In this document: piece by piece, positions 24,592 through 36,800 of the stretch
Numbering within the stretch: the stretch's first letter is position 1
Layout of the letters: every line of letters begins with the position of its first letter
Assembly: GCA_014825775.1 (NCBI GenBank)
Contig: MVAQ01000065.1
Coordinates: 30,486-94,485, forward strand
DNA: 64,000 bases
DNA from: Krasilnikovozyma curviuscula
Lineage: Eukaryota; Basidiomycota; Tremellomycetes; Cystofilobasidiales; Mrakiaceae
Direction of reading: 5' to 3'
Notes under the pieces: generated by a model
Database searches by the model: none
What the model saw: the letters and a program-made list of their open reading frames with translations, nothing else
What the model was told of the DNA's origin: nothing
Made by a program: the position numbers and the translations under genes

Positions 24592-25748
24592 CTTGAGACC
24601 ACGACTTCTATCCGGTGGAAGTGTTGCAGAAAGAGATGGGGGTTGAATTTGTCTCCCAGGCAGAAATTCGTGAGGACGCAGGGAAGCAAAATTCACGGAT
24701 TTCTTCTGCGGCAGGGCGACGCATCTCCGTTTTTATCCATCAACAACACAACAACACTGGTGTAGCAGGAAACAAATGACGTTAGTTTGCATTGCGCTCT
24801 TCTGGAGTTCCTGGAAGAGTGAAACGCCAAATTTTGAAAACAACAGCGAAAACGCGCCACGGTAAGAAGAGGGTAATTGATCCTAGGAAGAAAATCAATT
24901 CCCAGACAAAAAGAGCCCCTGTGACCATGTGAAATGTACTAATTTGATCGCATAGGAAACAAAGAGCAGAAATGGGAAACATCAATGAGGAGGGACGTAC
25001 CGCATTTACTTTTGTAGCTGGAATGTCAACTGACGGACAGACTGCCATTGTTGTAACATCCTACTATCCTGTAGCCCAGAGGAGATTTTTATAGACGGTA
25101 TCACTCTATCAAAAGATTGTCCAGTTTCACTGAGAAACGCAAGTCTCTTCCGGCTTCGCTGCGTTGGTTTGAACTCAAAGACGACATGTTAAGCCTTCTG
25201 ATTGCCCTCTCAGCTAAGATGAGAAGCAATCATCTTAACTGAGTATCCCATATAGAGCCCATGGTATGTTCATCAGTTCGAGGGGTACTGAGATTGGATT
25301 GGAGAACGAGAAGGGTTGGGTGGGCGTTTGAAACTACGAGGAGGTGGGGAAAGAGCAAATGCCGCTGAGTAGACTCTAATTTTCTTGAAATAAAGGCAAG
25401 TCATCACAGAACGAATGTCTTCAACTGTAATGGAGCTACTCAGAGTTGGTGAGGAAGCAAGCCCCAGAAGCTTCAGGTTGTCATTAATTCTGCACCAAAT
25501 CCTCACTTGCGCCGAGGAGAAAATACGAAACAACAAAAAGTACAAAGACACGGCACTACGTTCACTACACAATACTACATTTGAAAATTAGATACGAAAG
25601 ATTGAAAGAGAATGGAAACCCAGACCACCGCCCAATGATAGGTACAGGTTTTGTTTTTGTTTCAGCATCAAGGCTCATAAAGGGCCGCACCACGCATCCA
25701 TGCATTTGTCTCGCCCATAGACAACAACAAATCTTAGAGATCCATGCT
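24592..25748. other. Intergenic with weak small-ORF candidates
   Basis: 1.15 kb between two minus-strand genes. A 48-codon minus ORF at 24928-24782 (MVTGALFVWELIFFLGS..., hydrophobic then basic) could encode a one-pass membrane micropeptide. The upstream ATG at 25048 with a GTACGT donor does not join it in frame. A 99-codon minus frame at 25572-25273 has no similarity. I do not call a gene here. Confidence 0.35.
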
Positions 25749-28575
25749 TTACATGAGGAAGATACCCAATCGGGTAACGTTGTCTCTCCAAGTGGGACGT
25801 TCCACGCCGTTGTCCCTCTGGTACCAGCAGTTCTCAAGGACCTTGATGGCAAGATCAACATCAAAGCCTATGATGAAAAATCAGAAGAGTGGTGATTATC
25901 AGCTCTCTTTCCGAAAAGAGTTTAACGATATTCAGACGATCAGCACTCACAACAGTCTCTTCTGAAGGTTTCCACAATCGCCTTGATCTTCTGTCTACCC
26001 TGACGATCCATCATCATGTTACCAGAAATAATAGCGGGCCACATCAGGCTGACAACCAGTCCCAAGTTCTGAGAGCTCTTTTGAAGTAAGGTGATGATTA
26101 ATTGAGCCGGAGTTTGGATAAGGGATGATGAATGAGGAAGTCCAAGAATCTCAGAGAAGATCAAGACCTATGCAAGGGAGAAAATGTGAGATGGTGAGTT
26201 GAAGAGAATGATTTGGCTTTAACTTGTTCCTGGACTAACCTGAGATTGCGATGCACTGATCAAGTTTCCAAGCTCCAGTCGACCCAGGTCGTTTCTACTC
26301 GCATCAACTTCCGAGAGATGGACATCCAGCTCTAGTAAAATGTCTCTACCGGTTTGTTGGATAAGAGGTAGCTCAGCTTCATCACCGTCGCCTCGCTGGA
26401 TTCTCAGGACCGTTCCGATGAGTATGTTGACTCGATTCGTCAGCTCAAGCAAGCCTCGCGAAACGCCGAATGCTGATGACACAGTGTCCCAGTCTTGAGG
26501 ATCAACAGTGAGCGAGTCCGGAGGAGCATAGTCGAACCAGAAGGGCTAAACATAAAGGACGCAAAGTCAGAAGCGGGTAGGATGAAATCGGATGAACAGA
26601 CTAGACTCACTTCGAAAGCATGCAGCAAGATAGATGGGAGTGAACCAGTTCCAATGCTATACGATATGTCGATACATGCCATTGCTTCATTAAAAAATCA
26701 AGACGAATCAGTATTTCCAGAATTTATCGGCAAAGCGGAATTGAATCACGACATACCTTCCACCATCGTTCTAGTCCTCGAAAGAGCTTCTCTGTCACCC
26801 CCGACCTCAACCATCATCTTGCTCCTCTCCAGCATCTCCCTACACCCTCCTCGCATGCCAATTAGCTGCAAACCCGTCGCAAACGCCTTCTTCCAGCCAC
26901 TGCCGCCACTCAGGCATTCGGCGATGCATAAACTGACACAGGTACTCAAAAGCGTGTCGCTCTGCTGATACGTCATTGACGCGCCCTGAAGAGCCAATGC
27001 AGTCCTGACTAAAGAATGAGAGCCTTCAATCAGGTTGACGGCAATCTTCTTCAGCCGTGTTTGGTTCTCATCCTCAACGGGTCCCGTCGGTGGAAGGGGG
27101 TCCGAGGTGCCGGACGGGGACTCAAACTCCAACGAGCCCCTCGAGAGATTCCAGATACTGCTTTGATGAATAGCAGCAATACTGAGGAGACTCATTGCAA
27201 GAGCGTCACTGCCAAAGGAGGCTCCTCGAGGGGTCGTGGTGATTTTAGAGAGCGGCAAGAAGAGCATTGGGCGGTGAGTTTGGGTCGTTGGTGGTGCGAG
27301 AGGTGCTGGAAGATATGGGATAGCTAGTGAGAGACGGGCACCGACAGTGATGAAATGCTGCATCAGCTGGCGCTCTTCCCGATCTGGATATGCGATGCTC
27401 AGTGCTTCAGAAGGGGTCTTCAACATCATGAATGTACCCAGATGACCGTTGGTGCTCGCTGAGCTGAGACTTATTCTATTGGGGATCGATTCGAAGGTGT
27501 GACTTTGCTGGGTTCGGCTGTTTGAGTTGTTGATATTCAGCTGGAGGTTGAGATTGGTGAATCCAATTGCTGTTGCACTACTTCCTGCACCACCTTCAAA
27601 CCCATACACCCCATCACTATTGAAGCCGAATTGAGGAATGTACTGTTGTCCAGCGGCCTGGTAGTCTTCAGGTGTGAGAGCAACAATGGCGTTCTCTTGG
27701 TCATCCAAGATTTGGAATCTCGAGCTACCGGCACTCGAGGATGAAGGCTCACCAGGAGGACGACTTTCAAATAGGATAGAGTTGGGGAGGATGCCTATTG
27801 CTTGAGAGGGATCTTGAAATGCGTTCTTATCCGTTTGGCTGGGCGGGGAGCCTCCCTTTGAACCCGTATGTGGAGTGCTCGTACCGCTGCTGTTGCTGCT
27901 CCCTGCCACGGGCTGATATTGGCTTGACGTATTTGGGTTACTTAAAAGGTGCTGGTGTTGAATTGCGAGTTCTGTTATGGAAGGAGGGAGTGGTTTCGCT
28001 GCTGAACCCGATTGGGGTGGCCATGTACACTAACAAAGATAGAAGGCACAAATCAGGTCGGTCTCCATATTCTGGTGAAGAGATAATACTATATCTGACG
28101 AGAAAATATACTAACCTCTTTGTCTGCTATCGAGCACTGCAGATACAACAAACAAATTGCCAAGGGTCGGGGAAAGGAGACGGCACAAGTTTGAATGGAA
28201 AACGTTAGCGGCAGAATATGAGATGAAGACATAAAGAGAGCTCACCCTGAGACACCTCGGGTGCAGCTCATCACACTGAAAGGATAGGTATACCGAGAGA
28301 ATTTTTTATACGGATCAGCCCATCAAATGTCGCTTATTCCAAAATAAATCGACTGGGGACGATGGGAAAAAGGTTCTTCTTCCTCTCACCTTATGCTTGG
28401 ACTTTCGACACTGCAGGCAGCTAGCAAATGCATAGGAATCAGGTGTAAGTCCGCGAATTTGGGAGGAAAATCAAAACAAACACAAGAAGAAGGAAACAGC
28501 TCCTCACCCATTTCTCGTTCGTTTGAACTTCTGCTTCTTTGGCTCGCTAGAGTCAGCTTCTCTATCTGGTGACAT
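25749..28575 (-). CDS. Zn2Cys6 transcription factor, Fungal_trans_2 type
   Basis: Nuclear DNA-binding regulator. The zinc cluster is pieced together from tiny exons: 28575-28508 (MSPDREADSSEPKK...RTRNG), 28420-28390 (CLQCRKSKHK, 31 nt), 28275-28246 (CDELHPRCLR, 30 nt), 28136-28116 (CSIADKE, 21 nt), then an exon starting CTWPPQSGSAAK. Together they give C-x2-C-x6-C-x6-C-x2-C-x6-C exactly. The middle is disordered (GSSNSSGTSTPHTGSKGG). It is followed by the helical regulatory domain: AYPDREERQLMQHFITVGAR, ALAMSLLSIAAIHQSS, TLLSTCVSLCIAECLSGGSG and KKAFATGLQLIGMRGG. It ends with WYQRDNGVERPTWRDNVTRL and GIFLM, TAA at 25749. Target genes unknown. It is head-to-head with a second Zn2Cys6 gene. Confidence 0.88.
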
Positions 28576-29713
28576 GCTACTGGTCTACGGTAGGACAGAG
28601 CTCAGACCTCCTGTATCTCTGCCCAGCAAGGTAAAATTTGTCGAGGGAGGTGACGGTGAAAGTTGCAGGAACGCTAGCCATCGGGCGTTTTCCCTGTTGA
28701 AGCCGAGCAAGGATCCCTCTGTCGACTTAGTTACGCTTTTTCCCGGGCTCTTCTCAAGTCTTTTCAAATAAACAACAGAGGGAGACACTGTCTACTGAAC
28801 TAGAGAGACACGGCGAGTTCTTCACTGCTGTAAGTTTGATTGATTCGAAGCTGAGATAGCGCCGACGACTTCACCAGAGCAAGCCGTAGTAAAGCATGAG
28901 AAACGAGCTTCATGACGAAAGTCTACAACTACACTGTGATTCCAGTGCTATCTAGCTAATCCTCTACTTCACACTTCTCTGTGTTAGCAATCGATATCTG
29001 TGAAAACAACATCTAGATGACATGGCAGCCTGCAAAAAGTGGCGTTTTTTACCCCACGCCGCTGGCGGCAGCCCTCCTACGAACATACGACCAAGTTTTG
29101 AGGCAGCGGAGAGGATGTAAGTTTACCCAGGGGGCGGCGAGGCTGTGGCTGCAGTCACCTTCAAGACCACGACGTCTAAAAAAAAAAGTTTGTTTATCGT
29201 CCCGGCCGATGGCACATTCTATTCTCGCATGGACACATGTCGACAGAGAGAGGCACTTGCATAATATGCGACCTGCGCAGGACGAACTGGCTTGATGGGA
29301 TTTGTAAACAGCAATCTGGAGCAAGTCGAGAAGGAGTGCTACACCAATGATTTTCAGGGTAAGCGACCGAGTCGACGCCAGATAATGAAGGAGGGCGTTA
29401 CAGAAGAAGCGACACCGCATTACAAGGATAGAACAAACTTTCAGCTTTCTTCAAGAAACTTTCTAAAGGACAGAACAGAAGGGGCAGCCAAGACTTGCAC
29501 GATACTTGCACGACTTCGCCTCGACGAGAAAGTGAACAAAAGACCTTTCGTTAAATCTTAAAGGTACAGTTCATTCTTTGCTATGCTCGTGCTAATGTCA
29601 GTTTTAGATGTCACCTGCAGAGTGTGCAGAAGCGAGCGAGCGTCTGAAAACAGTGTTTACAAGCAAATGTCAATGAGAATCAGAAGGCGGTAGTATTTCA
29701 GCTTGTATCTGAA
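28576..29713. other. Intergenic, left of tRNA-Asn
   Basis: 1.1 kb of promoter-side DNA upstream of the minus-strand transcription factor. Open frames at 29017-29295 (plus), 29049-29420 (minus) and 29292-29561 (plus) overlap each other and look random. Nothing else recognised. Confidence 0.45.
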
Positions 29714-29818
29714 TCCTCTATAGCGTAGTTGGTAGCGCGTGAGACTGTTACTCATGCCTGTTTCTAGAACAGTTCAAGCCACATCTCGAGGTCGGTGGTT
29801 CGAACCCACCTGGAGGAG
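29714..29818 (+). tRNA. tRNA-Asn (GTT), with intron
   Basis: Seven-pair acceptor stem TCCTCTA/TGGAGGA with discriminator G. D-arm is TAGCGTAGTTGGTAGCGC. Anticodon stem is TGAGA/TCTCG with loop CTGTTA-A, so the anticodon is GTT. T-arm is GGTGG-TTCGAAC-CCACC. A 32-nt intron (29751-29782) lies one base after the anticodon, the canonical nuclear position. A T-run immediately after (29821-29828) can act as the Pol III terminator. Confidence 0.93.
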
Positions 29819-30342
29819 TATTTTTTTTAGCACATTCTTGTGTTTTTCCTTTAGAAGATTATCACAGTTTCAATGCTTGTGCCCTGTTGCTCCCCCTTTC
29901 TACTCGTAAAGTTCGATTGTTTTTTTCAGGAATGTCTCCAAATATGTCACTCAAGATGTGAGCGAGCGATATTGTTACTCATTGTTTCGAATAATCGATG
30001 ACACTTTGCGGTCTCGCCTGCTATTGAGTCTCATTTTCGAGGTTCTTCAGCTAGTACCTCAGAATATGGTTGTATATCACTTGATATGTCGAGAACCTTT
30101 ACAGTCAGTTGTGGCGCCTTTCTGTACAGCGTTGAGCAAATGTAAACAACAGCCCAATCTCTTCACGTTCGGCTCTGAACTCAAAGTTTCTGAACCAACA
30201 CCTCACCAAAAAATACCAAAAATAAATCAGTTCTCAAAGTTCGTCGATGCGATCACCTTAATCAAGAAGCATCATTTTCGTGCCTTATCTCGAAGACACC
30301 GCGCTCTCTCGCAACTGCCACCGACTTTCAGAGCTTGAAACC
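29819..30342. other. Intergenic between tRNA-Asn and the transcription factor gene
   Basis: 520 bp. It begins with the T8 Pol III terminator-like run and ends with the 5' flank of the plus-strand Zn2Cys6 gene. No coding signal. Confidence 0.45.
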
Positions 30343-33300
30343 ATGGAATCAGTTAAAGCTGTACCTTCTGTGCCATCGAAACCTCCAAGGAAGAGGGTGA
30401 AGCATGAAGAAGAAGAACTCGAACCTGGTATGGACAAAACTGCGACAAAGAGGCTCAAAGGGCTGCGAAATTGTGCGGAATGTCGACGGATGAAACTGAA
30501 GGTAAGACCCGTCAAATGGCTTCTTCTTGTCTAATTACTAACCACTTGTGAACAGTGTGATAGGGGTCTTCCATGCTCTAGCTGTGTGAAGAGAGGAGTC
30601 GCTGTAACCTGTCCAAATGGTGTCCTTTCAGTGTGTCCTCCCTCGCCCCTTCTGTGCTCAGTCCCCCTCGTCCCAGTCACTAATTCATACCACTACTATG
30701 TAGGTTGGTAAAGCAAAGAGACTGATCCTTGCTTCGACTGAGGTAAGCCCTCCGCCCATTCAAACTTACTGAATTGCTGGTCTCAACGACCGCCCTTTCC
30801 CTTCACAGGAGCTACACGCTCGAATATCAGCTCTCGAAGGAGCCTTAGCAGCTTCCCATGCTGTACATACCATTCAGCCTCATCCACTGCTCTTGGAATC
30901 GTTGTGCTACGTGGCGAGAGACAAGGATCCGTCTTCTTCGGGCTTGTTGAGTCTAGCTACACCAGCTGCAGCAAGAGTCCCACCACCGCCAGCACTCTCG
31001 TCGTCATCTTCAACAAATCATTCCCCACCGTCAGCTCAAAGTGAGGATCGCTATGATCACTCAGAACGTAGCTATCCAGGACCAAAACCAAGCGCCTCGG
31101 GAGAACCTCCAGACGAGTTCGACGAATTTGAAGAGGAAGAAACTACAGAAATCGATCAGGAAACGGTTGGAAAGTTGACGCTGCGTAAAGGAATGGGCGG
31201 AGATTCGTCTTACTTCGGTGGTTAGTCTCTTTGCAATCAATCCAACGGAACTTTCCTTATTGCCAAATCTCATTCTGCTCTTTGTCTATCTCCCAGGTGC
31301 CGCGGGACCCGCTTTCAGGATCCCAAGACGACAAGAAGATGTCTTCAAGATGTTCAATCCGGATGATAACCATAACCTCTCGAGCGATTATCCCTTCACT
31401 TCTGCCCCAATGGAGATAATCAAGACATCGATACCTGATCCAGCAACAGCCAGTCGACTGTGTGACATCTACTGGTCAAACGTTTCTTGGATGGCGGATA
31501 TCGTCTCTCGCAAAACCTTTGAAACAGACTATATTCCATCTGTGTACGCAGCAGCAGGCATCGAAACGCATCCTCATAAGCTGGCGGTCTTCTTCATGAT
31601 TCTGTCGCTTGGTTCCTTGTTTGACCTGGAGGCTCCTCCCTTTGTCTTGACGGTTAACAAAATGGCTACGGAGTTCTACGCCCTTGCGCGAGCTTCGTTG
31701 GCGAGTGCAAGCTCAGTCAGCATCGAACCCGCGTCAATTGCTCGTAGGTATTGGACTCTCTTCTCCCCCTATTCTCCACCTCTTGTCACTGAGATTGCTG
31801 TTATTTACATACAGAGATACAAGCGATTTTATTGATGGGCTCTTACCTTATGAGTGGTACACAGCTCACATTTGGGTGAGCCTAGCCTGTTGTTATTTCT
31901 TTGTGATCTGTCCGCCATAGACTGAATTCGGAAGTTTCTGATTTTTAGTTTGGAAACTTTCTGGCCTTTGCTTGGATTGGCTGTCCGAGCAGCACAAGCC
32001 GTGGGTCTTCATCGCGATGGCAGCCTTTTCAACCTTTCAGAGTTTGAGACGAATGAACGGAGGACAGTCTTTTGGGAGCTCTACTCCTTGGATTCTCTCA
32101 TGTACGGTGTTTTAGTAAATTTGTTGCTGGATCTTCCGTCTCACTCAACGCTGTTCCTGTTTGATACAGTTCTCAGCACATTGGCCGACCACGCGCCTTC
32201 TCAGACTTCACTATCGACACTCAACTGCCCCACATGCAAGATGACATTGGGTTTCATGTTCACAGGTACAGATTCCTTCAAATTGTTGGAAAACTAGTCG
32301 ATGACAAAGCGAGGTGCAAACCTAGACCTTACAAAGTCATCATGGAGCTAGATCAAGAGATCAGAGATTGTAAGCCATTCCTCAACTAGGCTCCTTTTTT
32401 GTTCAGTCATTCTAACTCATGGTGCTCTCTCCCTTCAGTTCAAAACTCACTTCCACCTCAACTTCGTAACGACTACTTCGACTCTGAGGCATCTACCTCT
32501 GAAATCTGCCAGAGAGGTATCATGATTACCACCGTCAATGAAACTGTTCTCTCTTTGCACCGCGAGTATTTCACTATCGCTCTGCGAGATCATCCAGAGG
32601 AACCACTTAAATCAAGATATGGTAGAAGTTATGTTGCAGCTTTGGAAGCGTGTAAATGCCTGGTACTTGTTGTTCAAGACAATTTAAGATACACGAAGAG
32701 CCAAATTTGCCAAATGGCTCCGCGATTTGTAAGTGTGACAGCTCTCTACATTTTAGACATTTGCTGACGGTGTTCTGTCGTTTCGGACAGTGGCAATTTT
32801 GGTTGTCAAGTTACTCAGCTGCCATTGCATTGGCTGCTAACTGCATTCGAAGTCCTAAAAGTACTTTGTCAGTTGCTGCGTTCCAGGTATTGGATCTTGC
32901 AGTGCAGCTGTTTGCGATCGCTAGGTGAGCGGAGTAGTTCTGCTTGTCATACGCTGCTCCGGAAGATACTGACTGAGACATTAATGTGCTGTGGCATTTA
33001 GACCAGGACAGGGAGTGAGAGTATGCCGTACCAAGCTTGTCACGCTCCGTGATCTAGCTAGAGAGTCCATCTGCTTCTCAGTTTCCTCAGACACATCCGA
33101 AATCAACATGCTCATGGCTGCTGAGATGAGCAAAAGGCCAACTTCTCCGACGGCCACCACACCTTCAACGTTTGCAATGATATCGGAGCGCACCACTTAT
33201 GTGCCTCAGGCTGAGGATCTTCCACCTCCACCAGCACCACCGTCACTGGAAATCAACAAAGAACCTATTTTTGCTCTCAGTACTCCCGCTGGATTTGATT

Positions 33301-33488
33301 CATTCCAAGAGGCTATGTTATTCTCTAAGGACTTTGTCGAGAACGGGAACTTAGGAGGAGAAGAGGATGATTTGGGTCTGTTCGCTGACCTGACAGCAAT
33401 GGGCTCAATGGACTTCTCTGAAGTGTTCATTGGATCCGAACCTACTGTCGACAACAATTTTGACTGGAGCGTTTTCAGCTTTGACTGA
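30343..33488 (+). CDS. Zn2Cys6 transcription factor, Fungal_trans type
   Basis: Nuclear regulator with an N-terminal zinc cluster split by one intron: NCAECRRMKLK joined to CDRGLPCSSCVKRG and then VAVTC, giving C-x2-C-x6-C-x5-C-x2-C-x8-C. Basic residues precede it (KPPRKRVKHEEEELEPG). A short coiled linker follows (LILASTEELHARISALEGAL), then an acidic, S/P-rich linker. The Fungal_trans middle homology region carries FKMFNPDDNHNL, DIYWSNVSWMADIVSR, FWPLLGLAVRAAQAVGLHRD and NERRTVFWELYSLDSLMS, and FTIALRDHPEEP follows. The C-terminus is acidic and aromatic (FADLTAMGSMDFSEVFIG, NNFDWSVFSFD), typical of an activation domain. Targets unknown. Confidence 0.9.
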
Positions 33489-33870
33489 GTTTATATATGT
33501 ATATTTGATGTATTCCATTGGGTTTTTAGGCTCTATACACTCGTTCTCCAGATGCAAGACGTGAAAAGCAATCTTAGGTTTGACCACTCGCTACTCTCTG
33601 CCTGATGCTAGCCTTTGAAATTCAAGAAACAAGACGTTTATGAATACAGTCAATCATGATGGTGATTTTGTTTTGTTTATAAAGTGAGACAAACTCGGAG
33701 TGTCTAGAGGAGGAAAAGTTCGAGTCTCAGATAGAGGAAAAGGAGAGAAAAGATGCAAATAATGGCATGGGTATATTGTATTTGAGGAAAAAAGAATGTC
33801 CAGACGAAGTGGGGGTATGATGCAGATTGATAACGAATGGCGTGCAGAGCTGAAGATCTCGAGCAACTGC
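33489..33870. other. Convergent 3' region, transcription factor and FKS1
   Basis: 380 bp holding the two 3' flanks. A minus-strand frame crosses 33654-34019 but reads through the last FKS1 intron and is not a gene. Confidence 0.5.
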
Positions 33871-36800
33871 TTACAGCCAAGTGTAGTCAGAAGCCGCGAA
33901 ATGCATAGTGTTCTTGAAGATGAGCGGTAATGCTGAAAGAAGAGATGAACCTCAGTGCCTTGACGACAAGGAAGGCAAGATGGCAGACGAAAACACAGCA
34001 ACTTACCTATCAGTGCCACGAAGAAGCAAATGACCAGCAGGTAGAGTACTGAGTACTTGGCAACGATCTTTCTTCGGGAAGATCTCTGTTTGAAACTGTA
34101 GATTGGCGCACGAACTAATAGAAGATGAACGAGTCAGAACCAGAATGAGACAGACAGGTCAAACGGATATGTACTTTGTCGTGAAGGTCTCAACCAGAAG
34201 AGCATGGTAGAGTGAATCCTGTCAAAGAATGGCAGGAAGAGACATGGAGTCAAAACAGCCAAGAGGATATGGCAGCAGATGACTAAAATTTACGTGAAGC
34301 AAGTCAGTTGCTGGCTTTAGTAAAGGCGCGACTGCATCAAACTCACAATCGGCACTGAAAAGGCCCATCTCAACAAGTTTGACAATGAATTCACGCGCTG
34401 GTTGAGCCATAGCAGCTCCGCCAAGCCCTCTGTTGTACCAAACACCAGTCCACCAGGCTCTGTTGGTCTCGTCGTGCTTGAACTCTCGACTAAGGGGGGA
34501 ACGAGGGTCAAAACCGAAGCTGATAAAGCTTACTAACAGATAATCAGAACACTCACGTTAAGAAGACAGAGATGAAGATCTTGTAGATGGCATTCTGAAT
34601 CATCACGACAGCAAGCACGCCAAGGACGGCGTGGCTGGCATCCCAGGTTTCGAGGAACCAGAGCACCTCGAAGAAAGCGATCAAAACGATGACAGAGAGT
34701 GCGTGGACGACAGAGGCTTGAACAGCACCGAACTTGCTCCAACATCTCTGGACGGCTGGACCAATACACAGAGAGAAGAGGAAGAACGTAATTAACAAGG
34801 CCGCATTGACGACGATTGGGCCGAGGGCGATAACGAGTAGTCTCCTTAATCCGTTCACCTGAACACCATCCACAGGGAATCTAAAGAAACAGAAGCCAGA
34901 TTTGAATATTGGAAAGGGAGGTATTTTGAGCAAGAGAAGTGGTGCTACTTACGATTTGATGAAGAGGTACGCAATAGTGAAGATGATGGCTTGACAGACT
35001 GGTCCAAGGATCTCGCTCAACAGAACAGTTCTCCAACTAGCTCTAGGAACATCTGAAGACAGCTTCTCGGATGGGTGACCGAGTCTCTTCTTCTTGAAAC
35101 CAGTGATTCTTGTTCTGGAGAGTCGGCAGTATGAGACCCATGAGTTGGCATGAGTTCTGGAATTACCCCTGGACATCCAACGCAAGTATTCTCTGTAATC
35201 AATAATGAAGTCCGAGAAGGAGAACTGATGTGGGTTGAACAGGAATGGAGAGATAGCGAGGGCAAGTGTGGTGACCCTGATGCGAGGTGAGTGAAATTAG
35301 CCATCAGTAAGGAATCGAAAGACCGCATGCTTCATGAGAAAATACATACCAGAAATAGATCAGGTAAGGAGTCCAGAGCGTCATGGTCACATAGGTCAAC
35401 ATCTTCGAGAAACAAGCTGCGTCAGCCAGCAGTTCTCTAAGTCATATTGAGTTTGTAGCATTACTCACTAAGAGAGAACGCATTCCAAGGTAAATAGAAG
35501 GCCCGGCAAATCTACTATACAAAATCGCGAATGAAATTCTGGTGGTAGCGAAACCACGACCAGTGGCAATGTAACGAGCACCACCGAAGGACAAATTGCT
35601 GAGAATCGAGTTGGTGTAGATTTGGGTAGAGAAGACTTCGAAGACTGGACTGAGAGACATGAAATGCTTCGCCAAACGAATGAGGGCTCTTCCGGTACCA
35701 CGCTCAGTAAGTTCTGTAACGAGAGCAAACGTCGATGAGAGCTGAGCTAAGAGCGAGACAGAATCTTTGAAACAAACCTTGTAAGAAGAGAGGCAAGAAT
35801 GCAATCATAAACACAAGCAACGTCGAGATGATACATCTCTCGACCCAAGAGAACAAGGGGTCCAGATTGTAGCATCCATTCTGGTTAGGCAACAGGTTTC
35901 CAACAGTGTCGAATTTACAGATAAGCAACTCCTTGTTGAGGGTACCGAAGAAGACCACTGCAAAGGAGGTGATCAATGTACTGACCAAAGAACTACATAA
36001 TCTGCCTAAAAGACTTACTGGTAAGCAAGATGAGTTGAACGGCAGTAATAACGAGAATGTTGTTGATGTGGAAACCAGGATGACCGTAGTAGAAAGTCAA
36101 GAACCTATCCATTGGCAATTGCGTTCCAAGGTAGTAGTACTCTCGTGAAAGCATCTGTTCACCCATACCAGTTCCGATTTTTGTCTGGAAATTCAAGATG
36201 GTACCGAAACCAAGATCTCTGCCTTTTCCGCACTGGGGAAGAGGATGGCAGGGTTGGTCAATTCCATGTTAAGTTTGAAATCTTGGACAGAAAAGCTTAC
36301 CTGGTAGTACTCAGAATGCTTAATTCTTCCACCACGACCAAAGGCTGTCATACCAGCGTAGATATCCTCATTCAAATGCAGCCCCTTCTGAGCCTTGGAG
36401 ACACCACCGCGAGTGTTCATGAAGATAGCGTTTAGGAAATCTGGATGACCATAATGGAGCTTTCCACCAATCCAAGAGAGTGAACGAGCAGCCATTGTAC
36501 CGAATGTTTGTTCTTTTCCAGCGGCAACGTCACCGAGAACACCAATATTCTCAGAGAAAATGTATTCTCTGGCGCCCAAGATAGCAACTGGCTCCTTTTT
36601 GAATTCAGCGTGTCCCCATTGCGCGTAAGGAGATTGACCAGAGCCAGTGAATTCTTCGAATTCTCCTAAGACGTTTCGGATCTTGAGACATTCCTCCAAG
36701 TAGTTGTCTTGATTAGCATCAATCAATTGCAAGTATTCACCTCTGTAGAAGATCATGGCGTGGTTCTGGTTATCGCTCTTTCCGTCACCTGCAAAAAAAA

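Noticed and set aside
25273..25572. 99-codon minus frame after the transcription factor stop
   Set aside because: The transcription factor ends cleanly at 25749 with its usual C-terminus. This frame has no start context or similarity.
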